From positions 520,571 through 584,570 of the forward strand of contig LUCM01007780.1 of the NCBI GenBank assembly GCA_008360955.1: a stretch of 64,000 nt of DNA, given 5' to 3'. Below are positions 44,308 through 56,165 of this stretch, piece by piece. Position numbers and translations under genes: made by a program. The notes under the pieces were generated by a model. The model saw nothing but the letters and a program-made list of their open reading frames with translations. It was not told the origin of the DNA and did no database searches. This stretch comes from Fasciolopsis buskii. Taxonomy: Eukaryota; Platyhelminthes; Trematoda; Plagiorchiida; Fasciolidae. Each line of letters begins with the position of its first letter. The stretch's first letter is position 1.

Positions 44308-44534
44308 TGTTCCACATTAAATAGAGACTTCTCCCCACGGTAGCACGGTATGATCAGGTAAAGAAAAGCAAAGCCTCAAATGCAGTTTGTTTCGGTTCCA
44401 CGGTGTCTTGAACTTGGTTTCTTGTCTTTCTTCGATTTCCACCGACACAGTGTCATGTTGCAGTGGCTCCATCTAATCCCTCTCATTCTTTGTCTGCATT
44501 TTTATCGCCGCTTTCGGACCAATCGCCGAGGTAG

Positions 44535-44693
44535 TTGGCTTTGTTGGACAGTAATCTGCATTCGGATTTAATTCGACTCTTACGGACCTATTCGAACAAC
44601 TCCAAAGTTGCTTACAATATTGCACGCCTGATTAAAGTGTTGGGTACCTGCAATCAGAACAAGGCTCGTTTGGTGGAGTGTGGCGCGGTTGAG
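44535..44693 (+). CDS. CTNNB1-like: Beta-catenin-like gene, armadillo repeat 4-5 exon
   Basis: This 159-nt exon is 53 codons, phase 0 at both ends, with the acceptor GAGGTAG and donor GAG|GTAAGG. It reads LALLDSNLHSDLIRLLRTYS, then SKVAYNIARLIKVLGTCNQ and NKARLVECGAVE. Human beta-catenin reads [20 protein letters not shown] ... KLLWTTSRVLKVLSVCSS ... NKPAIVEAGGMQ. The Lys after RTY matches human Lys312 (with one extra residue before it) and the NK matches Lys335. Both are groove lysines used by cadherin, TCF and APC ligands, so the ligand groove is probably kept. Confidence 0.92.
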
Positions 44694-46677
44694 GTAAGGT
44701 GCATCGTTCTGATTCGTTCGCAAATTTATTTGCTGATAAGCACCTGTTTATGAACCTATATTTCTGTCTGCTTAAAATTTACGGGTTGTTTATTTGTAGT
44801 TAGCCGATTCCAGTATGACATATCAAGCACTTGCTTGGTTGGATTTTTGATTTCATTTTTGCTGTCTCTCCCTCCATATATCACGTAAACTTGGGTACAG
44901 ATCGTGTGCCATCGGAATCATGGCGGACAAAAAACAGTGGGCGACAATCAGGAAAGATGAAAGTAACACTGTGCACAGTTCACAACACATGCTGCTTCTA
45001 TTCTCTATCTGCACGCCATTGGCAATTCATCGGAACCCATGATTTTTTTATGGACTTGATACTACCTGGTTTCCGAAACCGAAGTAATGGATTCATTCAG
45101 AGAACTATACCTAGAGACTTTGACCAAATGATCTTACCTGCAAGACAGTAGGGCGATCTGAGGGTCATATGATCTGCTGGGGATCGGTGAATGATTGTTC
45201 AAATCATAAGCCCTTTGGATGGGGCTAGACATTGTGGGCGTCCAGGACACCCGTGCGCCATAGAGCTCGTAAGCATACAGCGGTTTGCTTTGTACGCCAC
45301 TCGTGGTTGGTTTGGAATCAGGTTTTAGCGAACTTCCCTAGAGTGATTACAAAATACCAGTTAACTCTTTGGAGGGCGCCGAAAGTTCGGCTTCGTCCCA
45401 ACATTTTAGGGGTAATATCACCATGAGAAGGCAATGCTTAGGACCTCCTCGATAGAGGCTGTGCGAAACACCGATCTTTTGGGAGCATTTCGAGAGTCGT
45501 TCAATGCTAGTTGCCAACCTGGAGCTTGACCCACTCCGAATCATTGCGAGGGGTTTGGAGACTATTTTTGTGCTGATAATAAATTATACCGAAAGGGGTG
45601 TGCTCCATCGTTGATCGGCTGCTGTAAACGCGACGGTTGGCAACTGGAAGCGATGCTTGCGCGCTTATGAGTCGTGCCGGACGAAGCGCGTTCAAAAATA
45701 CATTTTGCCGGACAGCCGGGGAGTACAAACTGCAAGACCAGATTGAGATCGCGTTACCGCGTTGGCTACCAGCTGCCAACCGACATGGTGGCGTGATTAG
45801 GTAGCAAGTGTACGGACATGCAAGCTGAAAAGGTCATATCGTGGATTGTGCTAACCAATCAAGATGAGCGTTCCGGGTTCGACAGAAAACGACTTGAGCT
45901 AAATCATGTGAAATGAATCAACCAAGATGGACCAGACCAAGCGGGACCCGGACAGCCGACGAAATAATGACATTCACCCGGGAACAAATATGCTAGCAAA
46001 CCAGTCTATAGGCATGTAATGTTTTCACTTAATAAAACAAGATTTTGTACTGGTTGGTTGTTCTCATTTGAGCTAGTGAGGACGTACAATAGCGAAATCG
46101 AGCTAGGGTTGGCTTACTGGCGAGTAGACTTCGCACAGTGGTTCGACATCATGTGGTTCTTTAACTTATTGGCTTACAGGTGATTTCATTTTTTCTCTTT
46201 TGGGTAGCCTTTTTTTGTTAGATAGCCAGCGAAATCAAAACACGTTTTAGAAACGCTAGACTGAATTGGTTGCCTAAATGGCCATTCGTGAAAGAACCAG
46301 CTTTATAATGCTGCTCTAGCGGAGAGGACAGACAGATTGAATGTTGTTTAGAACGGGGGAACAAACGGTGTGCTCGAAAGTTTGGTAGTCCAGGGTGCCA
46401 AAACATCGTTTCTTCCGGTCTCAACAAAGAGACTAGTCTATTTGGAACCATCTCTACTTCATCTTCCGAAGTAATCGCTGCACATAGGATGACTGCATGC
46501 GTAGCCGAATTAAGCGTGAGCGTCTTCGTCTCAATGTTTCTGTAAATCCTCTGTTTCGATTGTCAGCCTCTTTTGTCATCGTCCAGTCGAGATGACGCCA
46601 TCATTTCACCTACACCCCCTAGCTCAACGATCAGAATCCTACGAAAACGACCAACCTGAGCTATAAGTAACACATGC

Positions 46678-46712
46678 TGTATATATATATATATATATAC
46701 ATATATATAGAC
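46678..46712. repeat. (TA)n-rich microsatellite
   Basis: Alternating T and A interrupted once by a CA step. Confidence 0.9.
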
Positions 46713-48839
46713 ACATCTTTTCACTTGAGGTTTGTCGGTCACCCGCCCAAATCTCTTAGGCACATGATATTCATCAGTGTTAGTTTATTCGGAACTTAGC
46801 TCTCTTCAGAAGGATTTTCCTATGAATCAGCTACCGTCGACCAGTTTGATTTCACAGATGTTGGATCAATAATCGGTGATCCACGAATGAAATGCCTTTA
46901 TAGCTCTGCCGATAAATTACAAGCAATACCAATTCATAGTTTGTGTTTGTACGTAGGTTCGCATCGCGTTGGAGTCAGCGACTTTTCGCATTCGAATCTT
47001 GCATTAGTATTGCTAGTTTCTTACTACTGCTCATAGCAACGACGTATGTGAATAGTTATGACCGCAGTACACTACGATGAAGGCTTCCTCTACTGTCTGT
47101 CTCGTTAAATTGTCTGATTTTCTAATGTTTGCATTCGTATTCTTAATATATTTGGGTATCTGCATTTAGACTGAGCTCGAGTTTATTTGGTTTGCTGGAC
47201 TTGGTCGGCGAGATTCCTCGCACTGCTGTCGTTTCGCCGATTCATCAAGATGATGATAACGTCGTTGATTCTCCTACATTCGTCAGTTAGCATATATCAT
47301 CACAATCGATACCTGCTTTTATATTTACACCAGATGCTTTTTTACCATGTGACTTTCTCGAATTTAATTTGGGCATTTTTTAGCTTTCAGATGCCATCTT
47401 GTTTGTGTCTATTTCTCGTTGACCATAGTTAGTATGAATTCACTCTACCGGTCTGCACTAAATTGTTCAGTTCACGTGATCGAGTGTTCGGAATAATGCT
47501 GTCATTTGTACTGTTGATAGGTGATTGAGATAGATCATTTGAGTGGTGTGGTCGATAATCCCAAAAGGTCATTCGGGTGCTCTCCTGTTAGTTAAGTACT
47601 CTTAGTGGTTAAAATTGCGCTGGTAGATTTTGACTGAGTATGTGATCAGTCCAGCGGAAACGCTGTATTGCTTTCACAGTCATGTTTTTATCGATTCTAT
47701 CCTATGAACGCAATATATGTCAAACCTTACACTTTCATCTGCCTACAGGACGGAAACGGGTTTTTTGTGAATTAACGTACGATTTAAGATGGTGTGTTAA
47801 AAAGCTTCGTTTTTAGGCATTTGACCTGTGAGGATTGAATGTCTGATCACCGGTGTTTTCGAAGCACTGCAAAGCTGGCACAGCTAAATGGACTTGACAA
47901 TGCTTAGGTTAGATTTACAGAATCTAGGAAAATAAATACAAATTATTAGACTGCCACCTGTCCAATTGGAGTGATTCTCGGGTGTACGCAGGGTCTACTG
48001 GATGTGTTTCTTGACTTCCATCCTGTGGTTAGTGTGTGTTGAATGTTGGCAGTTTGTTCTGTTACGAGAGGCATACAGTGATCTCCACTTTGCCAATCGA
48101 CTCACCTGTTCACCTTTATTGTATGTTCACCCATGAGGTTTGGCTGAGCACATGAAATGTCACGGATTCACTCAATGTGAAAAGGTCGATGCATTGTACA
48201 AGACCTGTTATGCAAAGTAAGAAAATCAATTTTCGCACGTACATCCCGATGTATTAATGGCGGAGTGAAGGGTTTTTATGCAATCGACCAGATAGAAATT
48301 TTGTTCATTAAGATAGAAGAAACGTTTTAAGGAAGTGCGCAGAGATTGTTAATTTTTACACCCAGTGTTCTTATCTTCTCAGCCCTTAGGCAGTCGAGTT
48401 TAACTTTGGTGCATTGAGTTTGGTCCCTGGGAGATGGTTGTTTATCACTCCCGCAGCGTCTAGTGTCCGGATTCTGACTGTCCATATTTTGTTTTGGTGA
48501 ACACGATTAACTATGATCAACACTGACTTGTCTTTTGCAGCGTGCCCACTTTCTTCCAGATAGGACGTAGAAGCGCTTGAAATAACCTCATCTTCGCCGT
48601 GAGAAACCCAGCTTATCTCACCTTCTCCAAGTGTTGCGAAGTTTCCTTTTTCGCACCACGTATGTATTTAAGTGGATATAATACCACTGATGTGGTCACT
48701 CTCTGATATCTGGTGGCTGGCAGCATGGACGGGACGCGTCGCAGTACGCTTGAACTCTTTGTTTTGACAGGTGGGCACGTCTCCCCTGAATCAGACCAAC
48801 ACGAAACCCGAGGATAAGGCCAGACTTGCTATCCTTCGT

Positions 48840-48965
48840 TGTAGTTTCATGATTACATGAAATAATTCACCATGTGATATCATCGCTCAACTCACCATAA
48901 AGAAACCATGGAAGCACTTTACAGCTGCTTCATCCTTGTTAGGAATCGTCAGCAGTGCATGATTG
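48840..48965 (-). repeat. SINE family 2, minus strand
   Basis: The reverse complement reads GATTCCTAACAAGGATGAAG, CTGTAAAGTGCTTCCATGG, TTTCTTTATGGTGAGTTGAG, CGATGATATCACATGGTGAA and TTATTTCA. This is very close to the plus-strand copy at 9338-9456. Confidence 0.75.
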
Positions 48966-49571
48966 TTGGAAACTGTCTTGTTTTCTTGCCACGTTCGAAC
49001 TAAGGGCTGTAGAGCATCTCGTGAACCGGTCACTCGATTTTGTCTTAATAGCAATACGCGGCGACTGATTCGAGATCATATGGTTTCTCTTGTTCAGTTA
49101 AGCAAAGCGGCATCAAGCTAAAATAGAGACCGAGCATACTGGATTTAGGGTGAAATTTATTCAGTTTTCTATCGGTTGAGATCCATCATTAATAGTCTCA
49201 TGGTCGGCGTGTGACTCAGTCGTTTGTGTCTCTCGGGACATGTTGAGTATGCTTTACCAATTACTTCTAACAAGAACTCTTTTGCTTTCAATCAAGACGC
49301 TCGTGGGTTGATCTTGAAGACAACAGACTCAATTTCTAATTGGATTGAGCCCACTTTCTAGGCATCCATATGAGCACTTTCTCATTTGTACCCCCCGAGA
49401 ACGCAACCCTTTTGATTTCTTGCAACCTGTTCTCGCCACAATTTAAATCGACGTTGAGCAGCTTGGATCGTGCATGTTTGTCAATGGACAAGTAAGATTA
49501 TCGGTTCCTGATTACATTCATCCGTTTCCATTTTATTTCACTTTTTTGTTTGTCTCACATTCGGTCCTCAG

Positions 49572-49803
49572 GCCCTAACTCCGTTGTTACAATCCACGAG
49601 TGACGTGCTCCAACTGGAAACACTTTGGGGATTACGTAATTTGAGTGATCACGCTTTCCACTTGACGAGTACCAAAAGCCTTTTACTTTTGCTTATCCAA
49701 CTGCTGGCTAGCCAGGACGAGAATGTCTCCATCTGTGCTGCCGGATGCCTGTGTAATTTAACATGTCAGAACGCGCATAACAAAGATCTTGTTGTGGAAA
49801 ACG
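49572..49803 (+). CDS. CTNNB1-like: Beta-catenin-like gene, armadillo repeat 6-7 exon
   Basis: This 232-nt exon starts in phase 0 and ends in phase 1 at AACG|GTGAGT. It reads ALTPLLQSTSDVLQLETLWG, then LRNLSDHAFHLTSTKS, LLIQLLASQDENVSICAAG and CLCNLTCQNAHNKDLV. Human beta-catenin reads [46 protein letters not shown] and ILSNLTCNNYKNKMMV. The LRNLSD Arg-Asn (human Arg386 and Asn387), the LTC Asn (Asn426) and the NK Lys (Lys435, a charged-button residue) are all kept. This is the most conserved exon in the window and fixes the family identity. Confidence 0.95.
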
Positions 49804-50769
49804 GTGAGTTCGTCTTTTGTATGCGACCGGTAGTTCTCTGTCCATTCGTCCTCTGTACGTGCATCGGAAACGAATAGGCTTGAGCGAATCATAGTCACTT
49901 CTTGTCTGCTTAATTCAATCCATTGCCAAAATCATAAAAACGATTCAATCAAAAAAAACATCCCCTTTGCATTTCGCGGACTCATTTCCATCTTCGTTCA
50001 TGCAAATGAAATGTCGATACGTGAACGTGCGCGCGAGAGAGAAAGACTGTTGCGCGCTGTAATCCCGGTGTTCGGCTACGGTTTTCCATCCATGCTCCGC
50101 GGTTTAAGGCATCGGTTCATGTTCAGATCGATTCAGACTGTCTTGTGATTGAACAAATTTAGTTTCTCAAGGTCACAATTGACGACTTTCCCGTCTTTTT
50201 TGTTATTTTATGATGCCAGCTAAACTAATTATAGATCTAAAGTGCGTGTGAAAGAGACAGAAATGGATATATTTCGTTTGGAAAATTCAGTTTTAGTGTG
50301 AAGATATAGAGTTCCGATGAGTTACCTTTTTCATTTTGGACTCGGCTAGATTCGCGTTCCTACGTATATTCGATGTCTCATCGATCGTATTATCGAGTAC
50401 TGCTGACTATTGCTAGCTTTTTCCACAGTAGAAAACTGTCTGATTCGTTCCTGCTTTTGTTCGCTTGTGTGAGGTAAGGCATCAACTGTTCGATTATTGC
50501 AAAATCTACCCTGAGATAAGTTAGTTGCGGTGCCAGAACCGTTGCCCGGTTTCCTTTGTCCAACGACAACACCGCGTTTCGACATCGACCTCTGTGGTCA
50601 ATTCTTTCATTATTCTACTACGGATGGCTAGTCTTGTTGATTCTTTCCTGTCTGGTTGAGCTCGGTTTCCGACCCCTAGTAGACGTGCGGTCAGTGGATT
50701 TTATTTCTCGGAAAGCCGCGCCGTGATAGATAAGAGTAAATAAGCGTAAATAAAACGGACATAAAACGT

Positions 50770-50935
50770 ATATGGATAAACTCATCATGTAGCATCAACG
50801 CCCAACTGACCATTAATAATTAGGAATCATCAAGGATGCAATGGATATCCACCGCGCCCGGACTGTGGGACGCGAACCCGGGACGAACTGTTGTGAGTGG
50901 GATACCTTAATCATGGCGCTACCTGGGAGCCACTC
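50770..50935 (-). repeat. SINE family 2 with tRNA-like head, minus strand
   Basis: On the minus strand an A-box-like TGGCTCCCAGG (complement of 50922-50932) and a B-box-like GGTTCGCGTCC (complement of 50868-50878) are followed by CCGGGCGCGGTGGATATCC and then GATGATTCCTAATTATTAAT, GGTCAGTTGGGCGTTGATGC. The body matches 9338 and 48965. This is the only copy of the family with the tRNA-like head preserved. Confidence 0.65.
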
Positions 50936-51266
50936 AACGATTTTGTCGATCTTCACTACCATCAACGAATTCATCTATCATTAGGGGGTCGCTTGCTTTG
51001 CGCTAATGGCCCGTAACCGTTCAAATCAGTGGCGGGTGGGTGCAACATCTTGCAGTGAAGTTCAACAATCCATTGAGTGCCTGCACAGTAGCGTAATAGC
51101 TATGGCGTTCGACCCATAATCGTTCGCACTTGAATTCGGATCAAGACAACATTATGACGTCTGCGTATGCGTGGATGTCTATAAATTTCGACGGAGGTCA
51201 AGTCCGTCAGTGGGTTAGACCAGTGAAATTGTAGGTGGGGTCTATGAGTTGTGCGGAAACTGTGGA

Positions 51267-52050
51267 TCAACGTCTTACGCTGGACTGAAGCACTTGTGAC
51301 GTCGGCCTGATACTTCACTGAAGTTGAAAGGTCGTTTTTACTGTGCCGCAGTGCGTTCAGTTCTGTTGTACGGTTGCAAGTCATGGAGTGTGCGTGTGGG
51401 CGATGTTAGTCGGTTGGAGGTTTTCGACCATCGATATCTACGTGGTATGGTTAAGATTGGATGGAGTGACCGGGTGATTAATATTGAGGTTAGGAGTCTG
51501 GTATTGGGTGCCGCTTCTGAGAATAGCTTGTTTCGTCGTATGAAACTTAGTAGACTGCGCTGGTTGGTTAGCGTGTTGCGTATACAACACTCGTCTGCCA
51601 GACCCGTGTCCTATTTTTGGGTTCCTCTACGGAATGGAAATGAGCCATGGTGAGGCCAACAGGTAACGTGGCAACGTGGAATGAGAAAATGTACAACGAA
51701 CTTGGGTAAAGTAGATGTCTGACGTCTTCGTGGTTGGGGTGTGCGAAAGACTCGTCAAGTAGCTGATTAGAGGTACTGAGGGATATGACAGTGAACCGTG
51801 AACAGTGGCGATCGTGTTGTCATTTTTTAATGGATCCGCCTGATTGAAAGAGTGTATTTGTAATGTTAAACTGTGCCGTGTGTTGGCCTCAGCGGCATGT
51901 GGGCTTTTCCCGCCTGTGTCCGTTCAATTTCTGTTCCCCTTGGATATTTTTATGGGAACCCTGTAACTTTGGGTCCAATGGCAGCGACCAGTGGGGCTTG
52001 CCTCGCTGTTTAACGGTGAACGATGATCATGATGATGACTATGCGTCCCG
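51267..52050 (+). mobile_element. RTE-like LINE, 5'-truncated (copy 4)
   Basis: It starts near TCTTACGCTGGACTGAAGCA and runs through the C-terminal coding region to the 3' UTR, ending at GCTGTTTAACGGTGAACG and GATGATGATGA near 52045. Positions 51331-51567 are identical to 26975-27211 of copy 1. The following 480 nt differ at many positions, including frame breaks. A TGA replaces a sense codon near 51296. Confidence 0.85.
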
Positions 52051-53594
52051 TTGGAACGGCACATTTCGGAATATCCGACATAAATCCGTTCTAACTCGTC
52101 TTTGGCCTTAGCATTGCTTCAGTCAGCATGGGACGATCAAAGAAAACGCTTCAGTCGACTGCTGTTGACAAAAAGAAAAGCAAACGACCGAACTGCACAC
52201 CGGTTGCTGTTAACTTTGATCCATTATAGTGGTGCACGCTCGGTTCGCAGCTGACAGTGGATCTGACTTCAGCCTGACCACGGGCACTGGAATACGGATC
52301 ACTGGACACTCCAAGAGTGAAGCGAAAGAATGGCTTTGTATCTGGGCTACAGAGACTGATTCCAAAAGTTTTGGTCTTGTTTGCGCATTTGGAAGACGCA
52401 GTTTGCGCGTACTAACCGATTGCCGTCCTCGAATCAGTTCTTATGCCAGCGACAAAGAGCTTATCGTCACTTGATGCCCCAATCGCCTTGATAACTGTTT
52501 ATCAGTTACACCCCATCCATAGCTCAAACCTTGATGTTTTGTTTGTCTTGCTTGTGTTAGTTTGCAAGTGTTTACCGCGTGCCCGTGTTACTCCGGTGAC
52601 AGCGAATCATCTCGCGCATTTATAACGCTGCGCTCTCACATTCGGAGACTCAGTGTACTTATCAGTAGGTAAAGTAACAAAAATCCATCTAGCTCATGAC
52701 CGTCCGGTTTTACTGCCAAATTCCAATTTTTGCATGGCAGCATGATTCACTCCAGTAAAATTTGCCGCAGTTGAAATGAAGATTGTGGATGAATGAATTT
52801 CATCATGCATTGGATTCCTTTAATGTCAGGGAGTCAGTGGTCCAGGTTGCTTTCCAACCTTTTTATTCCATGCAATAAAGACTTAACATTACCACTGCTA
52901 AACTCCATCAGAATGCTTCTGATGACCGTAAATTTGCATCTTTCGTGCCAGTGACAGTTCAAAAAGCGGACAATCACGATAAGCATAAATGTCTTGGATT
53001 GTGTGTGTGCGCGCATAAGTCTGCATGTCTGTGTGTGTGTGCGTGATTGTATAGTTGATCTTCGTTCACAATCTCGTGCCTGCATTCTGGTCAGCGCACA
53101 CATCACTGTTTAAATCGAATCTGTCACTGCATGGCTCCGTTGGTATTTGACTGCACTGAAGCTGCCCTGATGCAACGATCCTGCGGTCCACATAGTCGTG
53201 GGTTTGTGTTTGGATGCATGGTCTGGTTGCTTTTGTGATGTACCTCCGGAGGAACTACTCTCATCGGAACATCGCTCTGATGCCTGCGTTCTAGAGTTGA
53301 GTTGATCACAGTCCCGCTTAGCACAGATCTGCTGAATTCAACCGTAGTGTTAACTGCCGACAACTATGTCAACAGTAGCAATAAGAATTCTGATTTTTCT
53401 GAAATGTTTACCTGTTGGTCCCCTTAAGGTGCCTCCCTTAACCATGGTCGGACGGTGCACAGCTGTTGCGTTTCTGATAGCTCGCTTATCCTTATACCTG
53501 GTTCATCGCTGAACAATATACTTAGTCTCAGTGATGCTTGGAGGTTGAGTGAAATTGATATCGCTTTCTTCCTGTTCTTTCCTCCGCCTCTCAG

Positions 53595-53659
53595 CTCTTA
53601 GCCATTGAAACAACGAAAGTAATAATGCCTGCGGGCGCCTTTATTGACAAATTCCTGAG
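53595..53659 (+). CDS. CTNNB1-like: Probable beta-catenin-like exon (late armadillo repeat)
   Basis: This 65-nt exon has a very strong acceptor (long pyrimidine tract TTTCTTCCTGTTCTTTCCTC, then CTCAG) and donor CTGAG|GTAATT. Phase 0 in, phase 2 out. It reads LLAIETTKVIMPAGAFIDKF plus LR, which fits an armadillo repeat helix 3/loop (LA---NK-iI--gaIp-lv-ll) and resembles the human segment ILARDVHNRIVIRGLN in late repeats. The missing connecting exons mean that its membership in this gene is inferred from position, strand and fold-like pattern. Confidence 0.45.
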
Positions 53660-55840
53660 GTAATTCTGACCTCTGTTTATGCACTTACTTTGGGTCAATT
53701 TTTGAATCAAGTTAAATTTAGGTGCGCTCCAAATTGTCGTCAGTGAGTTCGGATTTCGCGGGAAGTTATACGACTGTAAGCAGACTAAAAGCCATCGAAC
53801 CACAAGTTCATACTTTTTTACACCAGTTCCTTCAAGTCTTCGTTTGTGGGATCTAAAAATTTACCTGACACCTGGAAGGCACTTTGTACCTTCATGGATT
53901 GAGCGGGATGTAAATCGGGATCACCATACAGAATTTTCAGAGCCTAAAAACTGGTCGTTGAGTTCGGCCGGCTGCGGTATGTGCCACCATACAGTTATGT
54001 TAAACTGCGATGGCTCAAAGGAGACAAATGACTGTGCCTTCGTTTAGTGATAAACCGCACTTGTCTCGTCTTGGTTCCATTTTCATATTTGTGGGATTTT
54101 AAAAAGTGAGAGCTCGCCACGAAGATTTCCACCACGCCCTTCAAGCACCGACAATACTGTCCCACGGTGACTTATTCAGTGAGGCTTGGCTCACAGCTGA
54201 ACGTCCACATGGTATATTTGTAATTAATTTATCAGGATGTGATAATGTGTTGAGTCTTTTATCGGGTACATGCGATACTAAACGGTTAAGACCCCATCGT
54301 ATTTTATGCCAAAGTAGGCATGACGTACTTGCCTAAGCTGAAAAAAATAAATATGACTTTTAAAAAGCGCAAAGTTTTAACCAGGCAAAATGCTGGGCTT
54401 AAAATGGATGATGTCTTAGCACAGCAGCTGTCCACGCTGTTAAGTAACGGTAGATCAATAATCAAATGGACGTTTGATACAGAAGGTAACCGTCCCTCTA
54501 TATTCAATCTGAGAAACACTGCAGGTTTAATGCGACTCTGTCCCTAAGAATACCACCGAAAAAGTAGCATTTTGATCTTGTGAAACTGATTAAATATTCA
54601 CGCGGGGTGACACAGAGATAGTACTCGAGTTTTATTTAGAAATTAATGTTGGAAATAAAATAGACCAGACAGTCGGAATGATCTCTAAAAATTCATCAAT
54701 AACAAGCTGATATTTCGCATTGTTTCGAGTTACGGACTGACGTTTTGTTCTCATTAACCAACGATGGACCCGCACATCCTGCACATTAGGGCCGTTTTGA
54801 CGTGCGCATGCATACGCCAATCGTGTTACCACATACCACTAGATTTTTCGATCACTGACGGATAATATACTGCCTACCTGTCTCACAACCAAACCAGCTA
54901 TCAATACTTCGTTATTTTCTTCGTCCAGTCGCACCGCGCCCGCCTAACTATTCACCCGGGAGCAAAATCACCGTGTGGTCTTGTTTTCCTTTGCGTTCCA
55001 TGTAAGGTGTCGGCCGCTTACTCGGTTCTATTCGCTCGTGATTAGTTCTCACTGACAATAGGTTGGTCAATTATTGACCCAAGATAATCTGAAGTCTTGC
55101 GTACTATCAACAGTATTGCCTAATCATATATATCCGCCGGTACCGCACAAGGTACGGAAGCATGGAAACAGGCTCTTAAATTTGCAGACTACGAGCACGT
55201 TTTAATAACGAGTAAGAAGCGGTTAACGATTTTTACGTGTGCGTTTTGGCGGTCAATCGTTCGGCATCACGGTGGTTCAAATTAGACGTGGCGAGTTCAA
55301 ATCCTCATCGTGGGTTAACTTCTCCGCTTGGTTATCTTCTGCTGATCGCGACCCCTTTCCTAAAAACAACGTGCCCTTCCGTTTCATCAATATGGACAAC
55401 GAAGACACTAAAAAAAGATCCACCCATTATTGAAATATTTCATTTGTAATCTATCTCGGAAATGGAAGAGGATGAGCAGTAAATGAAAGAAAACGGAATT
55501 TGCGGATAAACTTGCATTGCCATTGGTTTTGTTGTCAAGCCAATACGTTCACATTTAGATAAAACCAAATGATGGAAAGATTTGAAAAGATGTTTCAAAC
55601 AGTCGGTGCGAAATGTCAAAGTTAGGGAAAAATGAATGAATCAATTTCACTCAGAAACCAGGCAAACGTGTGGCTGAAATATGGAGTGGTGTCGTGCTTA
55701 GCTCATCATTGCGTTCGTATGGGACCTAGTTTGTGTTGGCCTTAGAGGTTAGACCCCTTGCCCTAACTTTCTGTGTGCGCAGTGGTCGGGTTTCGATAAG
55801 TGAGCTGTTCTTGCCCGACACCTGACTGCTTTTGACTAAC
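53660..55840. other. No recognised gene
   Basis: Expected place for the 3' end of the beta-catenin-like gene. Open stretches at 53844-54047, 54106-54336 and 54320-54547 have no family I recognise. A tRNA B-box-like GAGTTCAAATCC lies at 55292-55303, with weak surroundings. Confidence 0.4.
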
Positions 55841-55842
55841 TG

Positions 55843-56165
55843 TGTTATGTTGCCGAGTTTGGTTGGTCTATGCACACACTGAAGCACAAGACACAAGTAC
55901 TCGCGAAGCACGATATCACAGGAGCGAGCACACAGCCTGTGGCCTAGTAGGACACGAACACAGAGGTTGGAGACAAAAATTCGGGCTCAAGACTCGAGGC
56001 TCGTAGTCGCACAACGAATGAGACAGACCTGCTGCTCCCTTGAATAAGCAGCTACACGGAACAATAAGCGGCGCGAAATACGAACAGCTAGCTCAGCCCG
56101 CTAGTGGACGAGAAAAGACGAACACAGAGTACTGCCGCGCGTTTATTGGTGACCCACCAACACAA
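55843..56165 (+). repeat. Possible LTR fragment with primer-binding-site-like motif
   Basis: A GC-richer block containing two AATAAG poly(A)-like signals ends at GCGCGTTTAT. It is followed directly by TGGTGACCCACC at 56148-56159. The first nine bases equal the complement of the tRNA-Trp 3' end (TGGTGACCC), the primer used by CsRn1-type gypsy elements. The left boundary is uncertain and no internal coding domain is recognised downstream. Confidence 0.3.

Larger units (their letters stand above)
40433..44534 (+). other. Intron of beta-catenin-like gene
   Basis: About 4.1 kb. It holds a third hammerhead-like relic (about 41960-42060) and a degenerate plus-strand RTE-like LINE (copy 3, about 42600-44307), which ends only about 230 nt before the next exon. 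Ends at the acceptor CGCCGAGGTAG. Confidence 0.7.
44694..49571 (+). other. Intron of beta-catenin-like gene
   Basis: About 4.9 kb, the largest intron seen. It contains a short TA/CA-type microsatellite (46678-46712) and a minus-strand SINE family 2 copy (48840-48965). The stretch 44830-46010 is richer in open frames and may be an unrecognised transposon relic. Ends at the acceptor GTCCTCAG. Confidence 0.65.
49804..53594 (+). other. Downstream intronic or intergenic region of the beta-catenin-like gene
   Basis: The expected exons for armadillo repeats 8-10 are not recognised here. The region contains SINE family 2 (50770-50935) and an RTE-like LINE 3' half (51267-52050). The open stretches at 52229-52474 and 52443-52625 have no recognised domain. 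One weak candidate at 50430-50474 ends in a stop and was not accepted. Confidence 0.5.

Noticed and set aside
50430..50474. Possible 45-nt exon after a TTTCCACAG acceptor with donor GTAAGG, reading ENCLIRSCFCSLV
   Set aside because: In the phase required by the exon ending at 49803 it contains a TGA before the donor.
53447..53508. Stretch reading VGRCTAVAFLIARL, similar to human EGCTGALHILAR
   Set aside because: It lacks a usable GT donor in the right phase and soon meets a stop. The match is short, so chance cannot be excluded.
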